A stretch of 64,000 nucleotides of DNA, from positions 4,030,001 through 4,094,000 of the forward strand of contig NZ_JADQDK010000001.1 in NCBI RefSeq assembly GCF_019263705.2, in the 5' to 3' direction. Position numbers and translations under genes: made by a program. This document shows positions 7,658 through 16,580 of this stretch, piece after piece; position 1 is the first letter of the stretch; the number at the start of each line of letters is the position of its first letter. This DNA is from Pseudonocardia abyssalis (GTDB taxonomy: Bacteria > Actinomycetota > Actinomycetes > Mycobacteriales > Pseudonocardiaceae). The notes under the pieces are model-generated. The model saw nothing but the letters and a program-made list of their open reading frames with translations. It was not told the DNA's origin and searched no databases.

Positions 7658-10600
7658 TCAGTCCCCCTGGCCGGACTCCCCGTCGTCGGAATCCCCGCCC
7701 GAATCCTCGTCGGGGTCCTCGGCCGAGTCGGACTCGTCCACGGTGTCCGCCGGCCCCTCGGCGCTGTCGGCGGCGTCGGAGCCCTCCGTGTCGCCGTTGT
7801 CCGTGTCCGTGTTCGTGTTCGTGTTCGTGTCCGTGTCCTCCGTATCCGCGTCCGCGGAGTACTCGACGTCGTCGACGCCGGTGTCCTCGGCCGGGCCGGG
7901 GTGGTCCTCCGAGAGGTCCTCGATCTCCAGGTCGTCCTCTTCCCCGCCCCGGTCCCCGCCCCGGTCGCCGTCCCGGTCCCCGCCCTGGTCGCCGTCCTGG
8001 TCGCCGTCCTGGTCGCCGTCCTGGTCGCCGGCGTCGGAGTCGTCCGTGCCCGACGGGTCGTCGGCCCCTGCCGCGTCCTCGCCGGTCGTGCTGTCCGCGT
8101 AGCCCGACGTGTCGTCGGTGTAGGTCGTGTCGGTGTAGGTCGGGTCGGTGTCGTAGGTCGGGTCGGTGTCGTTCGACGTGCCGCCCGAGTCCTGGGAGGA
8201 CATCCCGGTGGACCCGTCCGGGTCCGCACCGTCGGATCCGTCGGGCTCGTCCGCGGGGATCCCGTACGCCTCGACGACCGCCCGCTCGTAGGCCGCCGCG
8301 AGCTCGGCCTGGTCGTAGCCGGACCCCGAGGACGTCCCGGAGTCCGAGGAGGACGCGGAGTCCGGCGGGACCCCGTACGCCGCGGCGAGATCCGACTCGT
8401 CGGAGCCGGACCCCGCCGCCGACGACGCTGCCGCCTCGTTCAGGGCGTCGATGCTCTCGTCGTCGACACCCCACATGCCCAGAGCCGCCGCGACGGCCTC
8501 CTCGCTGCCCGTCGTGCCGGTGCCGCCGCTCATCGGCGAAGTGCTCGTCGGAGCGGAGGCGGACGCCTCGGGGTCGGCAGACTCCTGGCGGGCTGTCTCC
8601 TCGACGGCCGCCTCGACCAACGGCGCGGTCCACGCCGCGGCCGGGGTGGACCGGACGACGTCGAGGGCGAGCTCAGCGTCGTCGGACGGGCCGCTCGGGG
8701 CCGGGTCACCCGGGACCGGAGCGCCGCGGACCGCGGCACCGTCCTCCGGCGGTGACGTGTCGTCGGACCGTGCCCCGTCGGCGTCGCGGACCGAGGCCGC
8801 CGGGGCGACCCGCAGGTCGGACGGGGTGTCCGGGTACCGGTCGTCGACGACCGGGGGCATCGCGTCCGCGACGGGAGCGGGCGCCGCGGCGGCGGGCGCC
8901 GGCGCGGCAGGGGCCGGGACGGAATCCTGCTCCGCGGTGCGCTTCGCGTCGGCGTCCTCGCGGGCCCCGCGGTCGCGATCGCGGTCGCGCGCCTCGTCGG
9001 CGGGCTGGTCCGCCCCGTCGACGACCTCGCCTACCGCGCCCCCGACCGTGTCGACGACCTCCCCGACCGGGCCCGCCTCGTCCGGCCCCCCTGCGACGTC
9101 CGGGGTTGCGACGTCCGGGGTTGCGACGTCCGGGGCTGCGACGTCCAGGGCTGCGGGCTCGCCGGGCGCCGGCCCGTCGACGACGTCCTCGACGGTGTCG
9201 ACCGGCCCCGCCGCTTCCTCCGGGGCCGGGGCCGGCTCCGCAGGGCGCGATTCGGCGGGGGCAGCCTCAGCAGGGGCCGGGGCGGGTTCACCGGGCCGGT
9301 CGGCCGACCTCTCCCGGTCCCGCTCGCGCGCACCCCCGTCGAGCACTCCCCCGACGGTGTCGGCGGTGCCGTCGACGGCGCCGTCGACACCCTGCGCGAG
9401 CTGGTCGACCGGGCCCTCGGGAGCCGGGACCGGGGCCGGGACGGCCGGCTCCGCGGGTGGCGGGGTCGGCGGCACACCGACCGCCTCGTCACCCGGACCC
9501 CGTGGCTCGGGCGGGCCGCTGGTGTCGACGTCCTGGCGCGGGGCGCCGCCCGGCTCCTCGCGCCCGCCGACGACGTCGGGGCGGGTCGGCAGCGGGGTGG
9601 TCGGAGCAGGCGTGGGTACGTCCTCCCCGCGGATGACCTGACGGACGTCCTCGCCGACCTGCTCGGTCACGGCGACGTCGTCGGGCAGCGGGCGGGCCAC
9701 CGCGTTCTCGACCCCGCCCTCGAGCGCGGCCAGCTCGTCGCGGCGGGCGTCGCGCTGCCGGATCCGGAGGTCACGCTGCTCGTCGAGCGCCGAGAGCGCC
9801 GTGGCCTGCTCGGGCGAGCGCTGCGACGGCGGGGGCGCCGCGGCCAGCGTCGTCTCCAGGCTGGACAGGCTGCGCTCGGCCTCCGCGAGGTCGGCGCGCA
9901 CGGCGTCGAGCTCCTCGAACGAGTCGAGCTGCGACAGCAGCGTGGCGCGCCGGTTCTCCAGCAGCTCGCGACGCTGCTCCAGAGCCTCCACCGGGGCGGT
10001 CGGGCTCGCCGAGCGCTGCTCCGCGGGGAGCCGCAGCCACTCGGCCTCGACCTGCGCGATCGTGTCGAGCTGCCGGTTGACCGAGGCGAGCGTGACGCGC
10101 GCGTCGCGGGCCCACTCCTCCTCCGACGCGGCGGCGGCCTCGGTGGCCGTCGGCGACGTCGGCTGCGACGCGGTGACGGCGTAGCCGCCGGCGAGGATCC
10201 CGGCCGCGCCGAGCACCGCGAGCGCGCGGCGCCGGTGCGGGACCGGGGCGTTCAGGCCGCGGGTGCGACGACCGGGCGGGGTGTCGGAGCGGCGGACGAG
10301 AGCGGCCGCCCGCCGGCGCGCGGCGCGGTTGACCGGCACCTGCGGCGCGACCGCCGCGGGCTCCGAGGAGGGATCGGGGTCGCCCGGTGCGGGCGCGTCG
10401 GGCACGTCGGCCGGCTCGGCCAGCCAGGGCAGCGTGGCCGCCAGCCGGGCGTCGGACCCGGACTGCATCGACGCGCGGCGGGCCTGCCGCGCGGCCGCGC
10501 GGTGGGCCGCGGTGCAGTAGCGGCGCGGCGGTCGGCCGGGCAGGTCCTCGATGGCCACCGCGCACCCGGGCAGGGCGCACCGCCGTGTCGCCTCGGTCAT
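7658..10600 (-). CDS. Very long low-complexity membrane protein with zinc-finger-like N-terminus
   Basis: A 980-aa protein of unknown function. Residues 8-40 hold a possible zinc-binding Cys/His cluster (CALPGC, then RRYCTAAHR) followed by a basic stretch. A single membrane segment (ALAVLGAAGILAGGYAVTA) lies near residues 125-143, then about 150 residues of heptad-like, probably coiled-coil sequence (REELLENRRATLL-type). The remaining roughly 650 residues are Pro/Ala/Asp/Glu-rich and look disordered. They include four 15-nt repeats (near 9092-9151, encoding PDVAT-type units), a QDGD tandem near 7980-8033 and an NTNTD run near 7800-7835. The strong acidic tail and absence of conserved domains suggest a structural or surface role. 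The frame is open throughout. Confidence 0.65.
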   Translation of the reverse strand: MTEATRRCALPGCAVAIEDLPGRPPRRYCTAAHRAAARQARRASMQSGSDARLAATLPWLAEPADVPDAPAPGDPDPSSEPAAVAPQVPVNRAARRRAAALVRRSDTPPGRRTRGLNAPVPHRRRALAVLGAAGILAGGYAVTASQPTSPTATEAAAASEEEWARDARVTLASVNRQLDTIAQVEAEWLRLPAEQRSASPTAPVEALEQRRELLENRRATLLSQLDSFEELDAVRADLAEAERSLSSLETTLAAAPPPSQRSPEQATALSALDEQRDLRIRQRDARRDELAALEGGVENAVARPLPDDVAVTEQVGEDVRQVIRGEDVPTPAPTTPLPTRPDVVGGREEPGGAPRQDVDTSGPPEPRGPGDEAVGVPPTPPPAEPAVPAPVPAPEGPVDQLAQGVDGAVDGTADTVGGVLDGGARERDRERSADRPGEPAPAPAEAAPAESRPAEPAPAPEEAAGPVDTVEDVVDGPAPGEPAALDVAAPDVATPDVATPDVAGGPDEAGPVGEVVDTVGGAVGEVVDGADQPADEARDRDRDRGAREDADAKRTAEQDSVPAPAAPAPAAAAPAPVADAMPPVVDDRYPDTPSDLRVAPAASVRDADGARSDDTSPPEDGAAVRGAPVPGDPAPSGPSDDAELALDVVRSTPAAAWTAPLVEAAVEETARQESADPEASASAPTSTSPMSGGTGTTGSEEAVAAALGMWGVDDESIDALNEAAASSAAGSGSDESDLAAAYGVPPDSASSSDSGTSSGSGYDQAELAAAYERAVVEAYGIPADEPDGSDGADPDGSTGMSSQDSGGTSNDTDPTYDTDPTYTDTTYTDDTSGYADSTTGEDAAGADDPSGTDDSDAGDQDGDQDGDQDGDQGGDRDGDRGGDRGGEEDDLEIEDLSEDHPGPAEDTGVDDVEYSADADTEDTDTNTNTNTDTDNGDTEGSDAADSAEGPADTVDESDSAEDPDEDSGGDSDDGESGQGD

Positions 10601-10880
10601 CGCCCCACGCCCCCCCGCCGACGGCGGGCGGATGCAGACCCGCCCGGGTGACGATCACCGCGGCTGCTGAACTTGATCTTCCGAGAGGCGAACGTACCTC
10701 GACGAGCCGAAGTTGTCACTGCTCCAAGTGGGAAGTACCCGCTGGTCAGAGTGACGCTGCGTACATGAGGGGGTCGATTCTCACGCTCCGTCCGCGGCCG
10801 GCGCGCAGAGCGTCGGCCGGCCGCGTGGCGCGACGGACCGGCCCACCCCGCTGTCACCCTGCAGCGGTCCCGGGGCCCTA
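10601..10880. other. Intergenic region without a recognised gene
   Basis: About 280 bases between the long low-complexity gene and the moeZ terminator. I see no supported ORF. It should hold the promoter for the minus-strand gene at 10600. It contains gattctcacgctccgt (10776-10791), which is also found in the loop and right arm of the hairpin at 5158-5206. Confidence 0.5.
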
Positions 10881-10930
10881 CGACGAACGGCGCGCCGGCC
10901 CACCGGAGTGGGCGGGCGCGCCGTTCGTCG
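10881..10930. terminator. Hairpin terminator downstream of moeZ
   Basis: A perfect 16-bp inverted repeat (cgacgaacggcgcgcc at 10881-10896 with 10915-10930). The loop contains a second small stem (gcccac/gtgggc). It lies 11 bases beyond the moeZ stop codon. The outer stem sequence is related to the hairpin after the glgA gene (about 56991-57024). Confidence 0.75.
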
Positions 10931-10941
10931 GCGGAGAGGCG

Positions 10942-12114
10942 TCAGTAGGTGGGCAGGCTCCTGTCCACCTGGTTGGCCCACGCCAGCACGCCGCCGCCGA
11001 CGTGCACGGCGTCGCGGAAGCCGGCCTTGTGCAGGGCCGCGAGCGCGTCGGCGGAGCGGGCACCGGACTTGCAGTGCAGCACCACAGGCTTGTCCTGCGG
11101 GATCTCCGAGAGTGCCTCACCGGACAGGATGCGGTCCTTGGGGATGAGCACCGAGCCCGGGATCTTGACGATCTCGTACTCGTGCGGCTCGCGGACGTCG
11201 ATGAGGGCGAAGTCCTTGCCCGCGTCGAACATCTCCTTGAGCTCGGTCGCGGTGATCGTGTGGCCCGCGGCGGCGCTCTGTGCGTCGTCGGACACCACAC
11301 CGCAGAACGCGTCGTAGTCGATCAGCTCGGTGATCGGCTTCGTCTCCGGGTCCTTACGGATGTTGATCGTGCGGTAGCTCATCTCGAGCGCGTCGTAGAC
11401 CATCAGCCGGCCGAGCAGCGGCTCGCCGATGCCGGTGATGAGCTTGATCGCCTCGTTGACCATGATCGAGCCGATCGACGCGCACAGCACGCCCAGGACG
11501 CCGCCCTCCGCGCAGGACGGGACCATGCCGGGGGGCGGCGGCTCGGGGTAGAGGTCGCGGTAGTTGAGGCCCTTGCCGTTGGGCGCGTCCTCCCAGAACA
11601 CCGACGCCTGGCCCTCGAACCGGAAGATCGAGCCCCAGACGTACGGCTTGCCCGACAGCACGGCGGCGTCGTTCACCAGGTAGCGGGTGGCGAAGTTGTC
11701 GGTGCCGTCGAGGATGAGGTCGTAGTCGCGGAAGATGTCCAGCACGTTGGAGCTGTCGAGCCGCACCGGGTGCAGCCGCACCTCGACGAACGGGTTGATC
11801 TCCTTGATCGAGTCGCGCGCCGACTCACCCTTGGGCCGCCCGATGTCGGACTGGCCGTGGATGACCTGGCGGTGCAGGTTGGACTCGTCGACCTCGTCGA
11901 ACTCGGCGATCCCGAGCGTGCCGACGCCCGCGGCGGCCAGGTACAGCAGGGCCGGGCTGCCGAGGCCGCCCGCCCCCACGACCAGGACCTTCGCGTTCTT
12001 CAGCCGTTTCTGCCCGGTCATCCCCACATCGGGGATGATCAGGTGACGGCTGTAGCGCGCCACCTCGTCCTTCGTCAGCTCGGCGGCCGGCTCCACGAGC
12101 GGCGGTAGCGCCAT
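10942..12114 (-). CDS. moeZ: Adenylyltransferase/sulfurtransferase MoeZ
   Basis: A 390-aa protein with a ThiF/MoeB adenylyltransferase domain (VGAGGLGSPALLYLAAAGVG near residue 46, then ILDGTDNFATRY) and a C-terminal rhodanese domain. The rhodanese active-site loop is HCKSGARSAD with Cys348. In actinobacteria this protein activates and thiocarboxylates ubiquitin-like sulfur carriers for molybdopterin, cysteine and thiamine-type pathways. The zinc CXXC pairs of MoeB are not evident (VPSCAEGGVLGVLC instead), as in other MoeZ proteins. The ATG at 12114 follows a gaggag ribosome binding site. The gene lies beside an alpha/beta hydrolase and a TetR gene, as in the Rv3206c-Rv3208 region of Mycobacterium. 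Confidence 0.95.
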   Translation of the reverse strand: MALPPLVEPAAELTKDEVARYSRHLIIPDVGMTGQKRLKNAKVLVVGAGGLGSPALLYLAAAGVGTLGIAEFDEVDESNLHRQVIHGQSDIGRPKGESARDSIKEINPFVEVRLHPVRLDSSNVLDIFRDYDLILDGTDNFATRYLVNDAAVLSGKPYVWGSIFRFEGQASVFWEDAPNGKGLNYRDLYPEPPPPGMVPSCAEGGVLGVLCASIGSIMVNEAIKLITGIGEPLLGRLMVYDALEMSYRTINIRKDPETKPITELIDYDAFCGVVSDDAQSAAAGHTITATELKEMFDAGKDFALIDVREPHEYEIVKIPGSVLIPKDRILSGEALSEIPQDKPVVLHCKSGARSADALAALHKAGFRDAVHVGGGVLAWANQVDRSLPTY

Positions 12115-12155
12115 GGGACATGCTCCTCGGTTGTCGTCGTCTGTGTGCGGCAACG

Positions 12156-13070
12156 TCAGACCGCAGCGGGATCTTCCCAGAGTTCGGCGACCGCCTCGGC
12201 CACGGCTTCCGGCGCCTCCATCTGCGCGACGTGTCCGACGCCGGGCAGCATCAGCAGCCGCGCACCCGGGATCGTCGCCGCGGTGCGGGCCGCGAGCCGG
12301 GGCGAGACGAGCCGGTCGAGGCCGCCCCAGACGACGAGCGTCGGCGCCTGCACCCGCGCGGCCTGGCGCCACAGCCCGCCCAGCGCCCAGCTCGCGATCA
12401 TCTGACCCGCGGTGCCCATGACGGCCTGGCGCGCCCACGGCAGCCCCGCACGCGCCTCGAGCTCGGCCACCGCCTGGGCCAGCCGGTGCGGCGGCACGAC
12501 GCCCGGGTCGCCGAAGCACAGCCGGATCGTCTGCCGGGCGCGCTCGGTCGCCGTCAGCTCCGCGATCTGCGCCTTCGCCCGCCGCCCGAGCACCGGGACC
12601 ATGGCCAGCGCGAGCCGCGGGTCGGCGATGCGGCGGGGGTCGGGCCTGCGGTCGGGCATCGCCGGGGAGACCAGCGTCAGCGAGGCGACGAGCTCGGGCC
12701 GCCGGGCCGCGACGCTGATCGACAGCGCGCCGCCGAGGGAGTTGCCGAGCAGGTGCACGCGTTCGCCGCGGCCGGCCAGGAAGCACATCAGGGCGTCGGC
12801 GTGGCCGTCTGGCGACCAGTCCGGGGTCGCGAGCGGGCGCGAGTGGCCGAACCCCGGGAGGTCGACGGCCGTGCCCGTGGCCCGCCCGGACAGCAGCCCG
12901 GCGAGGTCGGTCCAGTTCGTCGCGGAGCCGGACAGCCCGTGGACGTAGACGGCCGGGATCCCGTCGGGCCCCGGCGTCTCGCGGACGTGCAGGGTGACGC
13001 CGCCGGAGGTGATCTCCCGTCCGGGCCACGGCTCGCGGAGGCCGCGCTCGGCCGATACCTGTGTGCTCAC
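12156..13070 (-). CDS. Alpha/beta hydrolase
   Basis: A 304-aa serine hydrolase fold protein. The nucleophile elbow is GNSLGG with Ser111. The oxyanion region is VYVHGLSGSATNW near residues 42-53. The likely acid is in VVWGGLDRLV and the catalytic histidine in LPGVGHVAQ. The substrate is unknown. It is 41 bases upstream of moeZ on the same strand and may share its transcript. A GTTACC-ATC-GGTAAC palindrome lies about 52 bases upstream of its GTG start, in the gap shared with the divergent Abi-alpha gene. Confidence 0.85.
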   Translation of the reverse strand: MSTQVSAERGLREPWPGREITSGGVTLHVRETPGPDGIPAVYVHGLSGSATNWTDLAGLLSGRATGTAVDLPGFGHSRPLATPDWSPDGHADALMCFLAGRGERVHLLGNSLGGALSISVAARRPELVASLTLVSPAMPDRRPDPRRIADPRLALAMVPVLGRRAKAQIAELTATERARQTIRLCFGDPGVVPPHRLAQAVAELEARAGLPWARQAVMGTAGQMIASWALGGLWRQAARVQAPTLVVWGGLDRLVSPRLAARTAATIPGARLLMLPGVGHVAQMEAPEAVAEAVAELWEDPAAV

Positions 13071-13121
13071 CCCCCGAGCATCACCCCCGCGGCGGGCGTC
13101 CGGCCAGTCCTGGTGGTGTGA

Positions 13122-13136
13122 GTTACCATCGGTAAC
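13122..13136. promoter_or_regulatory. TetR-type operator, GTTACC-N3-GGTAAC (site 1)
   Basis: A perfect 15-bp palindrome GTTACCATCGGTAAC in the divergent promoter region between the hydrolase (start 13070) and the Abi-alpha gene (start 13193). The same palindrome occurs at 16581-16611 and 21423-21453, the latter directly at the start of a TetR gene. The regulator is an inference. Confidence 0.65.
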
Positions 13137-13192
13137 ATGTGCGGCGGTGATAGCTTCCGCCGCATCCGACCCGTTCCGCGGAGGGTGTCCCG

Positions 13193-14149
13193 GTGTCCCA
13201 CGACAACACGCCGTCCCCGGCCGACGGGCTGAACGCCCAGGCGGAGGCGCTCGTCACCCGGGCCGGCACGTTCGCCCGGTGGGCCGCCCGCACGGGCACC
13301 GAGATGGCCCGCCGCCTGCCCGGGGCCGCGGCCGTCGAGTCCGAGCTCGGCCAGCTCGAACGGGTCGCGCTGTCCGAGCTGCGCCGCCGACTCGACACCG
13401 TCGACCCCCTCGACGACGGCGCCCCCGACGGCCCGGTCGAGAACCCCACGCGCAACGCCCCGCCGCCGAAGCAGACCGAGCCGCTGCGGGTGGCGATGGC
13501 CGAGCTGCTGGGGCGGTCGCTGGAGCAGTCCAAGCAACGGGCCAGGGAGTACCTCTACCTCGCGCTGCTGCGCCAGCTCGTCCCCGACGAGGCCCGGATC
13601 CTGTCCGCGCTCGCCGACGGCAGCACCTACCCGGTCGTCCACGTCGACTGCCGCACCGGCGTGTCGGGGTCGCGCCGGATGCTGTCCTACGCCTCGACCG
13701 TCGGGCGGGCGGCCGGGGTCGCGGTACTGCCGTCGGTGCCGCGGTACCTGTCGCGGCTGCTGCACTTCGACCTCGTCGAGCTCGGCGAGGCCGCCACGGA
13801 CCTGAACGTCCAGTACGACATCCTCATGACCGACCAGACGGTGCGCGACGCCGAGGACGCCGCCCGCGCCGAGGGCCGGGCCCGGTTCGTCCGCGCGACG
13901 GTGCGGATCTCGCCGCTGGGCCGGGACCTGTGGGACGCCTGCCACCCGCACGCCGACGTCGAGCCCGCCCCGGAACCGGCGGGCGCGGCCCAGGTCCGGG
14001 TCGAGCCGGTGGTCGACCGCCCCACCCGCTACGCGTGGGAGCAGGTCCTCCCGCCGGAGCCCGCGGTCGTCGTGCCCCGCACGGCGCCGCTGGACGTCCC
14101 CCTCCCCCGCGCGACCGACGGGAACGGCCGCCACCCCCGCGACGACTGA
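13193..14149 (+). CDS. Abi-alpha (DUF4393-like) family protein
   Basis: A 318-aa soluble protein. The core region around residues 95-240 (LRVAMAELLGRSLEQSKQ, LLRQLVPDEARILSALADG, ASTVGRAAGVAVLPSVPRYL, FDLVELGEAATDLNVQYDIL) matches what I know of the actinobacterial Abi-alpha/DUF4393 proteins. The family was named after abortive-infection proteins, but a defence role is not shown here. The N-terminal about 90 residues are helical, and the last about 70 are proline-rich and probably disordered. The GTG start follows GGAGGGT. The gene is preceded by the GTTACC palindrome and followed by the large inverted repeat array. Confidence 0.7.
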   Translation: MSHDNTPSPADGLNAQAEALVTRAGTFARWAARTGTEMARRLPGAAAVESELGQLERVALSELRRRLDTVDPLDDGAPDGPVENPTRNAPPPKQTEPLRVAMAELLGRSLEQSKQRAREYLYLALLRQLVPDEARILSALADGSTYPVVHVDCRTGVSGSRRMLSYASTVGRAAGVAVLPSVPRYLSRLLHFDLVELGEAATDLNVQYDILMTDQTVRDAEDAARAEGRARFVRATVRISPLGRDLWDACHPHADVEPAPEPAGAAQVRVEPVVDRPTRYAWEQVLPPEPAVVVPRTAPLDVPLPRATDGNGRHPRDD

Positions 14150-14156
14150 CACCCAC

Positions 14157-14398
14157 CCGCGAGTCGCCACATTCCCGCCCGCGAGTCGCCTGTTCCCCGC
14201 CCGCGAGTCGCTGTTTCCCGGCCGGCGAGTCGCTGTTTCCCGCCCGGCGAGTCGCCGGATCTCAGCCCGTTGACGCCGCGAATCACGGGCGCGAAGCACG
14301 CGACTCGCGGGTCGAGGACCGGCGACTCGCGGGCCCGGAAACAGCGACTCGCGGGCGGAGAAACAGCGACTCGCGGGCGGAGAAGCAGCGACTCGCGG
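14157..14398. repeat. Inverted array of 5 + 5 repeats with exact 22-nt period
   Basis: Five copies of a 22-nt unit with core GCGAGTCGC start at 14159, 14181, 14203, 14225 and 14247. Five copies of the reverse complement (core GCGACTCGC) start at 14300, 14322, 14344, 14366 and 14388. Both halves keep exactly 22-nt spacing, and the halves are separated by about 44 bases. The best-conserved unit is close to cccgcgagtcgctgtttc. The whole can fold into one very long hairpin or many small ones. It fills the gap between two convergent genes (ends at 14149 and 14401), so it is probably a strong two-way terminator. Confidence 0.9.
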
Positions 14399-14400
14399 GG

Positions 14401-15642
14401 TCAGACGGAGAAGTGCACGACCGCGTAGGACTGCAGCTCGCCGACGGCGAACCCGAGTACCGCCCCGACCGTGATCAGGATCCACTCGTCCTGGGAGAAC
14501 GCCGGGCGCAGGATCTCCTCGAACTCCTCGGGCGAGAGCTCCTGCATCTTGGTGACCAGGATGTTGCGGATGTCCATGGCGTCCTCGGCGTAGTCCTCCA
14601 TGTAGGCCATGGTCTCCGGCAGCGCGGACATCACCTGGGCGCTGACGATCCGCTTCATCTCCTGGTAGCGGGTGCTGCCGACGGAGAACACCAGCAGCGG
14701 CTTGACCAGCCCGGCCTGGGAGTCCAGCACGACCTGGACCTCCTTCTGCACCATCACGAACAGCTTGTCCGACATGGGCCCGGTGAGGACGGCCTCGATG
14801 ATGTTGTGCGGGGTGATGATCTCCTTCGCGATCAGCTCCCCGTACGCCGCGGCCACCTCCTTGTGCCGCTTGAGGAACAGCCCCTGCCAGACGAACAGGC
14901 CGAAGTACCGCGTCGGCCGCTTCGGGTTGAAGATCATCTTCAGGGCGAGCCAGTCGGTGAACCACCCCGTCAGCCCGCCCGCGATCGGCATGATGATCGG
15001 CAGCTTGAGCAGGGCCCAGGCCACCGCCTGGAGCAGCCCGATGATCGCGCCGAAGTAGATCCCCGAGTACCGGATGAACGCGAACTCCTTGTGCCCCGCC
15101 TCCTTGAAGATGCGGTTGAGCAGCGCCTTGTCCTTGACCAGGTTCGTGACGATCATGTCCTTGAGGTCGAAGACCCCGTCGATGTCGTCCTTGATCGCCG
15201 CCATCATGTGCTCGACGATCACCGGCGCCTGCTTCTGCACCCGCCCGATGACGATCCGGCGCACGGCCTCGGGGATCGACTCCCACAGCCCGGGCTGGAA
15301 CTGCGTCGCGACCTGCCGGGTGATGGTCTCGATGTTGTCCAGGAGCGGCTTCTCGATCTCCTTGGCCACGCGCTCGGCGTCGAGCCGGTCGAAGATCTCC
15401 TCCGGGCTGATGAGCTTCTCGGTCATCGTGTCGCAGACGATGCTCGCCATCCGGGCCGCGCGCCGCGGCACGATGCCCTGCCAGCCCAGGTACGGCGGGA
15501 TGCCCCGAAACTCCAGTGGCCGGAACATCATCTCGATCGCGACAATCTTGGTGAAGTATCCGATGACGGCCGCGACCAGCGGCATCGAGAGGTAGATGTA
15601 CCAGTTGCGCCCGACGTCGGCGATGATCTCGTCCACGCCCAC
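14401..15642 (-). CDS. DUF445 family membrane protein
   Basis: A 413-aa membrane-associated protein with hydrophobic segments at the N-terminus (MPLVAAVIGYFTKIVAIEMM), in the middle (YFGAIIGLLQAVAWALL, then AGGLTGWFTDWLALKMIF) and at the C-terminus (ILITVGAVLGFAVGELQ). The twice-repeated G-[YW]-FT-[KD]-x2-A-[IL]-[KE]-M-[MI]-F-[RN]-P pattern is the DUF445 hallmark. The function is unknown. It follows the AurF-like gene by 21 bases on the same strand, so it is probably expressed with it from the operator-controlled promoter at 16581-16611. Confidence 0.85.
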   Translation of the reverse strand: MGVDEIIADVGRNWYIYLSMPLVAAVIGYFTKIVAIEMMFRPLEFRGIPPYLGWQGIVPRRAARMASIVCDTMTEKLISPEEIFDRLDAERVAKEIEKPLLDNIETITRQVATQFQPGLWESIPEAVRRIVIGRVQKQAPVIVEHMMAAIKDDIDGVFDLKDMIVTNLVKDKALLNRIFKEAGHKEFAFIRYSGIYFGAIIGLLQAVAWALLKLPIIMPIAGGLTGWFTDWLALKMIFNPKRPTRYFGLFVWQGLFLKRHKEVAAAYGELIAKEIITPHNIIEAVLTGPMSDKLFVMVQKEVQVVLDSQAGLVKPLLVFSVGSTRYQEMKRIVSAQVMSALPETMAYMEDYAEDAMDIRNILVTKMQELSPEEFEEILRPAFSQDEWILITVGAVLGFAVGELQSYAVVHFSV

Positions 15643-15663
15643 CCCCGTCGCCGCAGCGCCCGA

Positions 15664-16575
15664 CTAGTCCGTCCGGTCGATCAGGTTGGCACACCGCCAC
15701 AACCGGGTGAGCGGCCCGCCCACGATGCCGACCTCCCGCAGGAACGGCATGAGCTTGCGCGCCGACCAGGCGATCGACGCGCGGTGGTGCGGGTTGGCCA
15801 GCGCCGCCCGGCGGGCGGTGGCCGGGTCGAGCCCGACGCTCGCGTACACCCCGGGGTGGATCAGGCTGCGGATGACGACGAACGACACGACCGGCGTCAG
15901 CGTCTGCGCTACCCGTCGCTGGCGGTCGGTGAGCCGGGGCATCAGCCGCGCCAGCTCCTCGCGCGCCCAGCGGACGTGCCGCGCCTCCTCCGTCACGTGG
16001 ATCCGGTTGACCATGCGGCTCAGCGGCTGCACGCGCTCGTCGCGCATCGACTCGCGCTGGAGCTGGTCGAGGGTCTCCTCCGCGACCAGGACGCTGGCGA
16101 ACATCGCCGCCCCGCCCGCGGTCGCCGCGAACAGCCCGCCGAGCGCGTGCACGAGCGCGCCCGGCCGGTAGTCGGGCACGTCGAAGCGGGCGGCGAGCTT
16201 GGCGAACATGATCGAGTGCCGGCACTCGTCGGCGATCTCGGTGAGCGCGTACTGGACGTGGCCGGTGCGCGGGTCGCGGTCGTAGGAGTACCGGAGCAGC
16301 ATCTGCATGAGGATCATCTCGAACCACAGCCCGACCTGCGCGATGCTGCAGATCTCGTGGATCGACAGCGTCACCTTCTGCTCCTCGGTCAGCCCGTCCC
16401 ACAGGTCGGTGCCGTAGAGCGAGCAGCGTTCGGGACTGATGCCGTAGAGACCCGCGACGAGGTCCGCGTCCCAGTCGACGTCGATCGCCGGCTCGTAGGA
16501 GTGCTCCAGGGACGAGCGCAGGAGGCGCTCGGCGACGGACTCGCGGTCGGTGACCTTCATGCCCGGACCCTTCAT
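15664..16575 (-). CDS. AurF-like diiron oxygenase, paralogue 1
   Basis: A 303-aa protein of the p-aminobenzoate N-oxygenase (AurF) family of non-haem diiron enzymes. The ligand pattern is complete: Glu86, Glu117-X2-His120 (IADECRHS), Glu166 or Glu167, His193 and Glu197-X2-His200 (TEEARHVR). AurF oxidises an arylamine; here the substrate is unknown and may differ. A second paralogue lies at 20507-21409 with very similar sequence. ATG 16575 is given; ATG 16560, preceded by AAGGG at seven bases, is an equally good start. Two GTTACC-N3-GGTAAC-type sites lie directly upstream, so TetR repression is likely. Confidence 0.85.
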   Translation of the reverse strand: MKGPGMKVTDRESVAERLLRSSLEHSYEPAIDVDWDADLVAGLYGISPERCSLYGTDLWDGLTEEQKVTLSIHEICSIAQVGLWFEMILMQMLLRYSYDRDPRTGHVQYALTEIADECRHSIMFAKLAARFDVPDYRPGALVHALGGLFAATAGGAAMFASVLVAEETLDQLQRESMRDERVQPLSRMVNRIHVTEEARHVRWAREELARLMPRLTDRQRRVAQTLTPVVSFVVIRSLIHPGVYASVGLDPATARRAALANPHHRASIAWSARKLMPFLREVGIVGGPLTRLWRCANLIDRTD

Positions 16576-16580
16576 TGGGT

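Noticed and set aside
13193..14149. Phage defence island based on the Abi-alpha name
   Set aside because: No toxin, nuclease, restriction or phage gene lies nearby, and the family is common in actinobacterial core regions.
14157..14398. CRISPR array
   Set aside because: The period is 22 nt with almost no variable spacer, the second half is inverted, and no cas gene is near.
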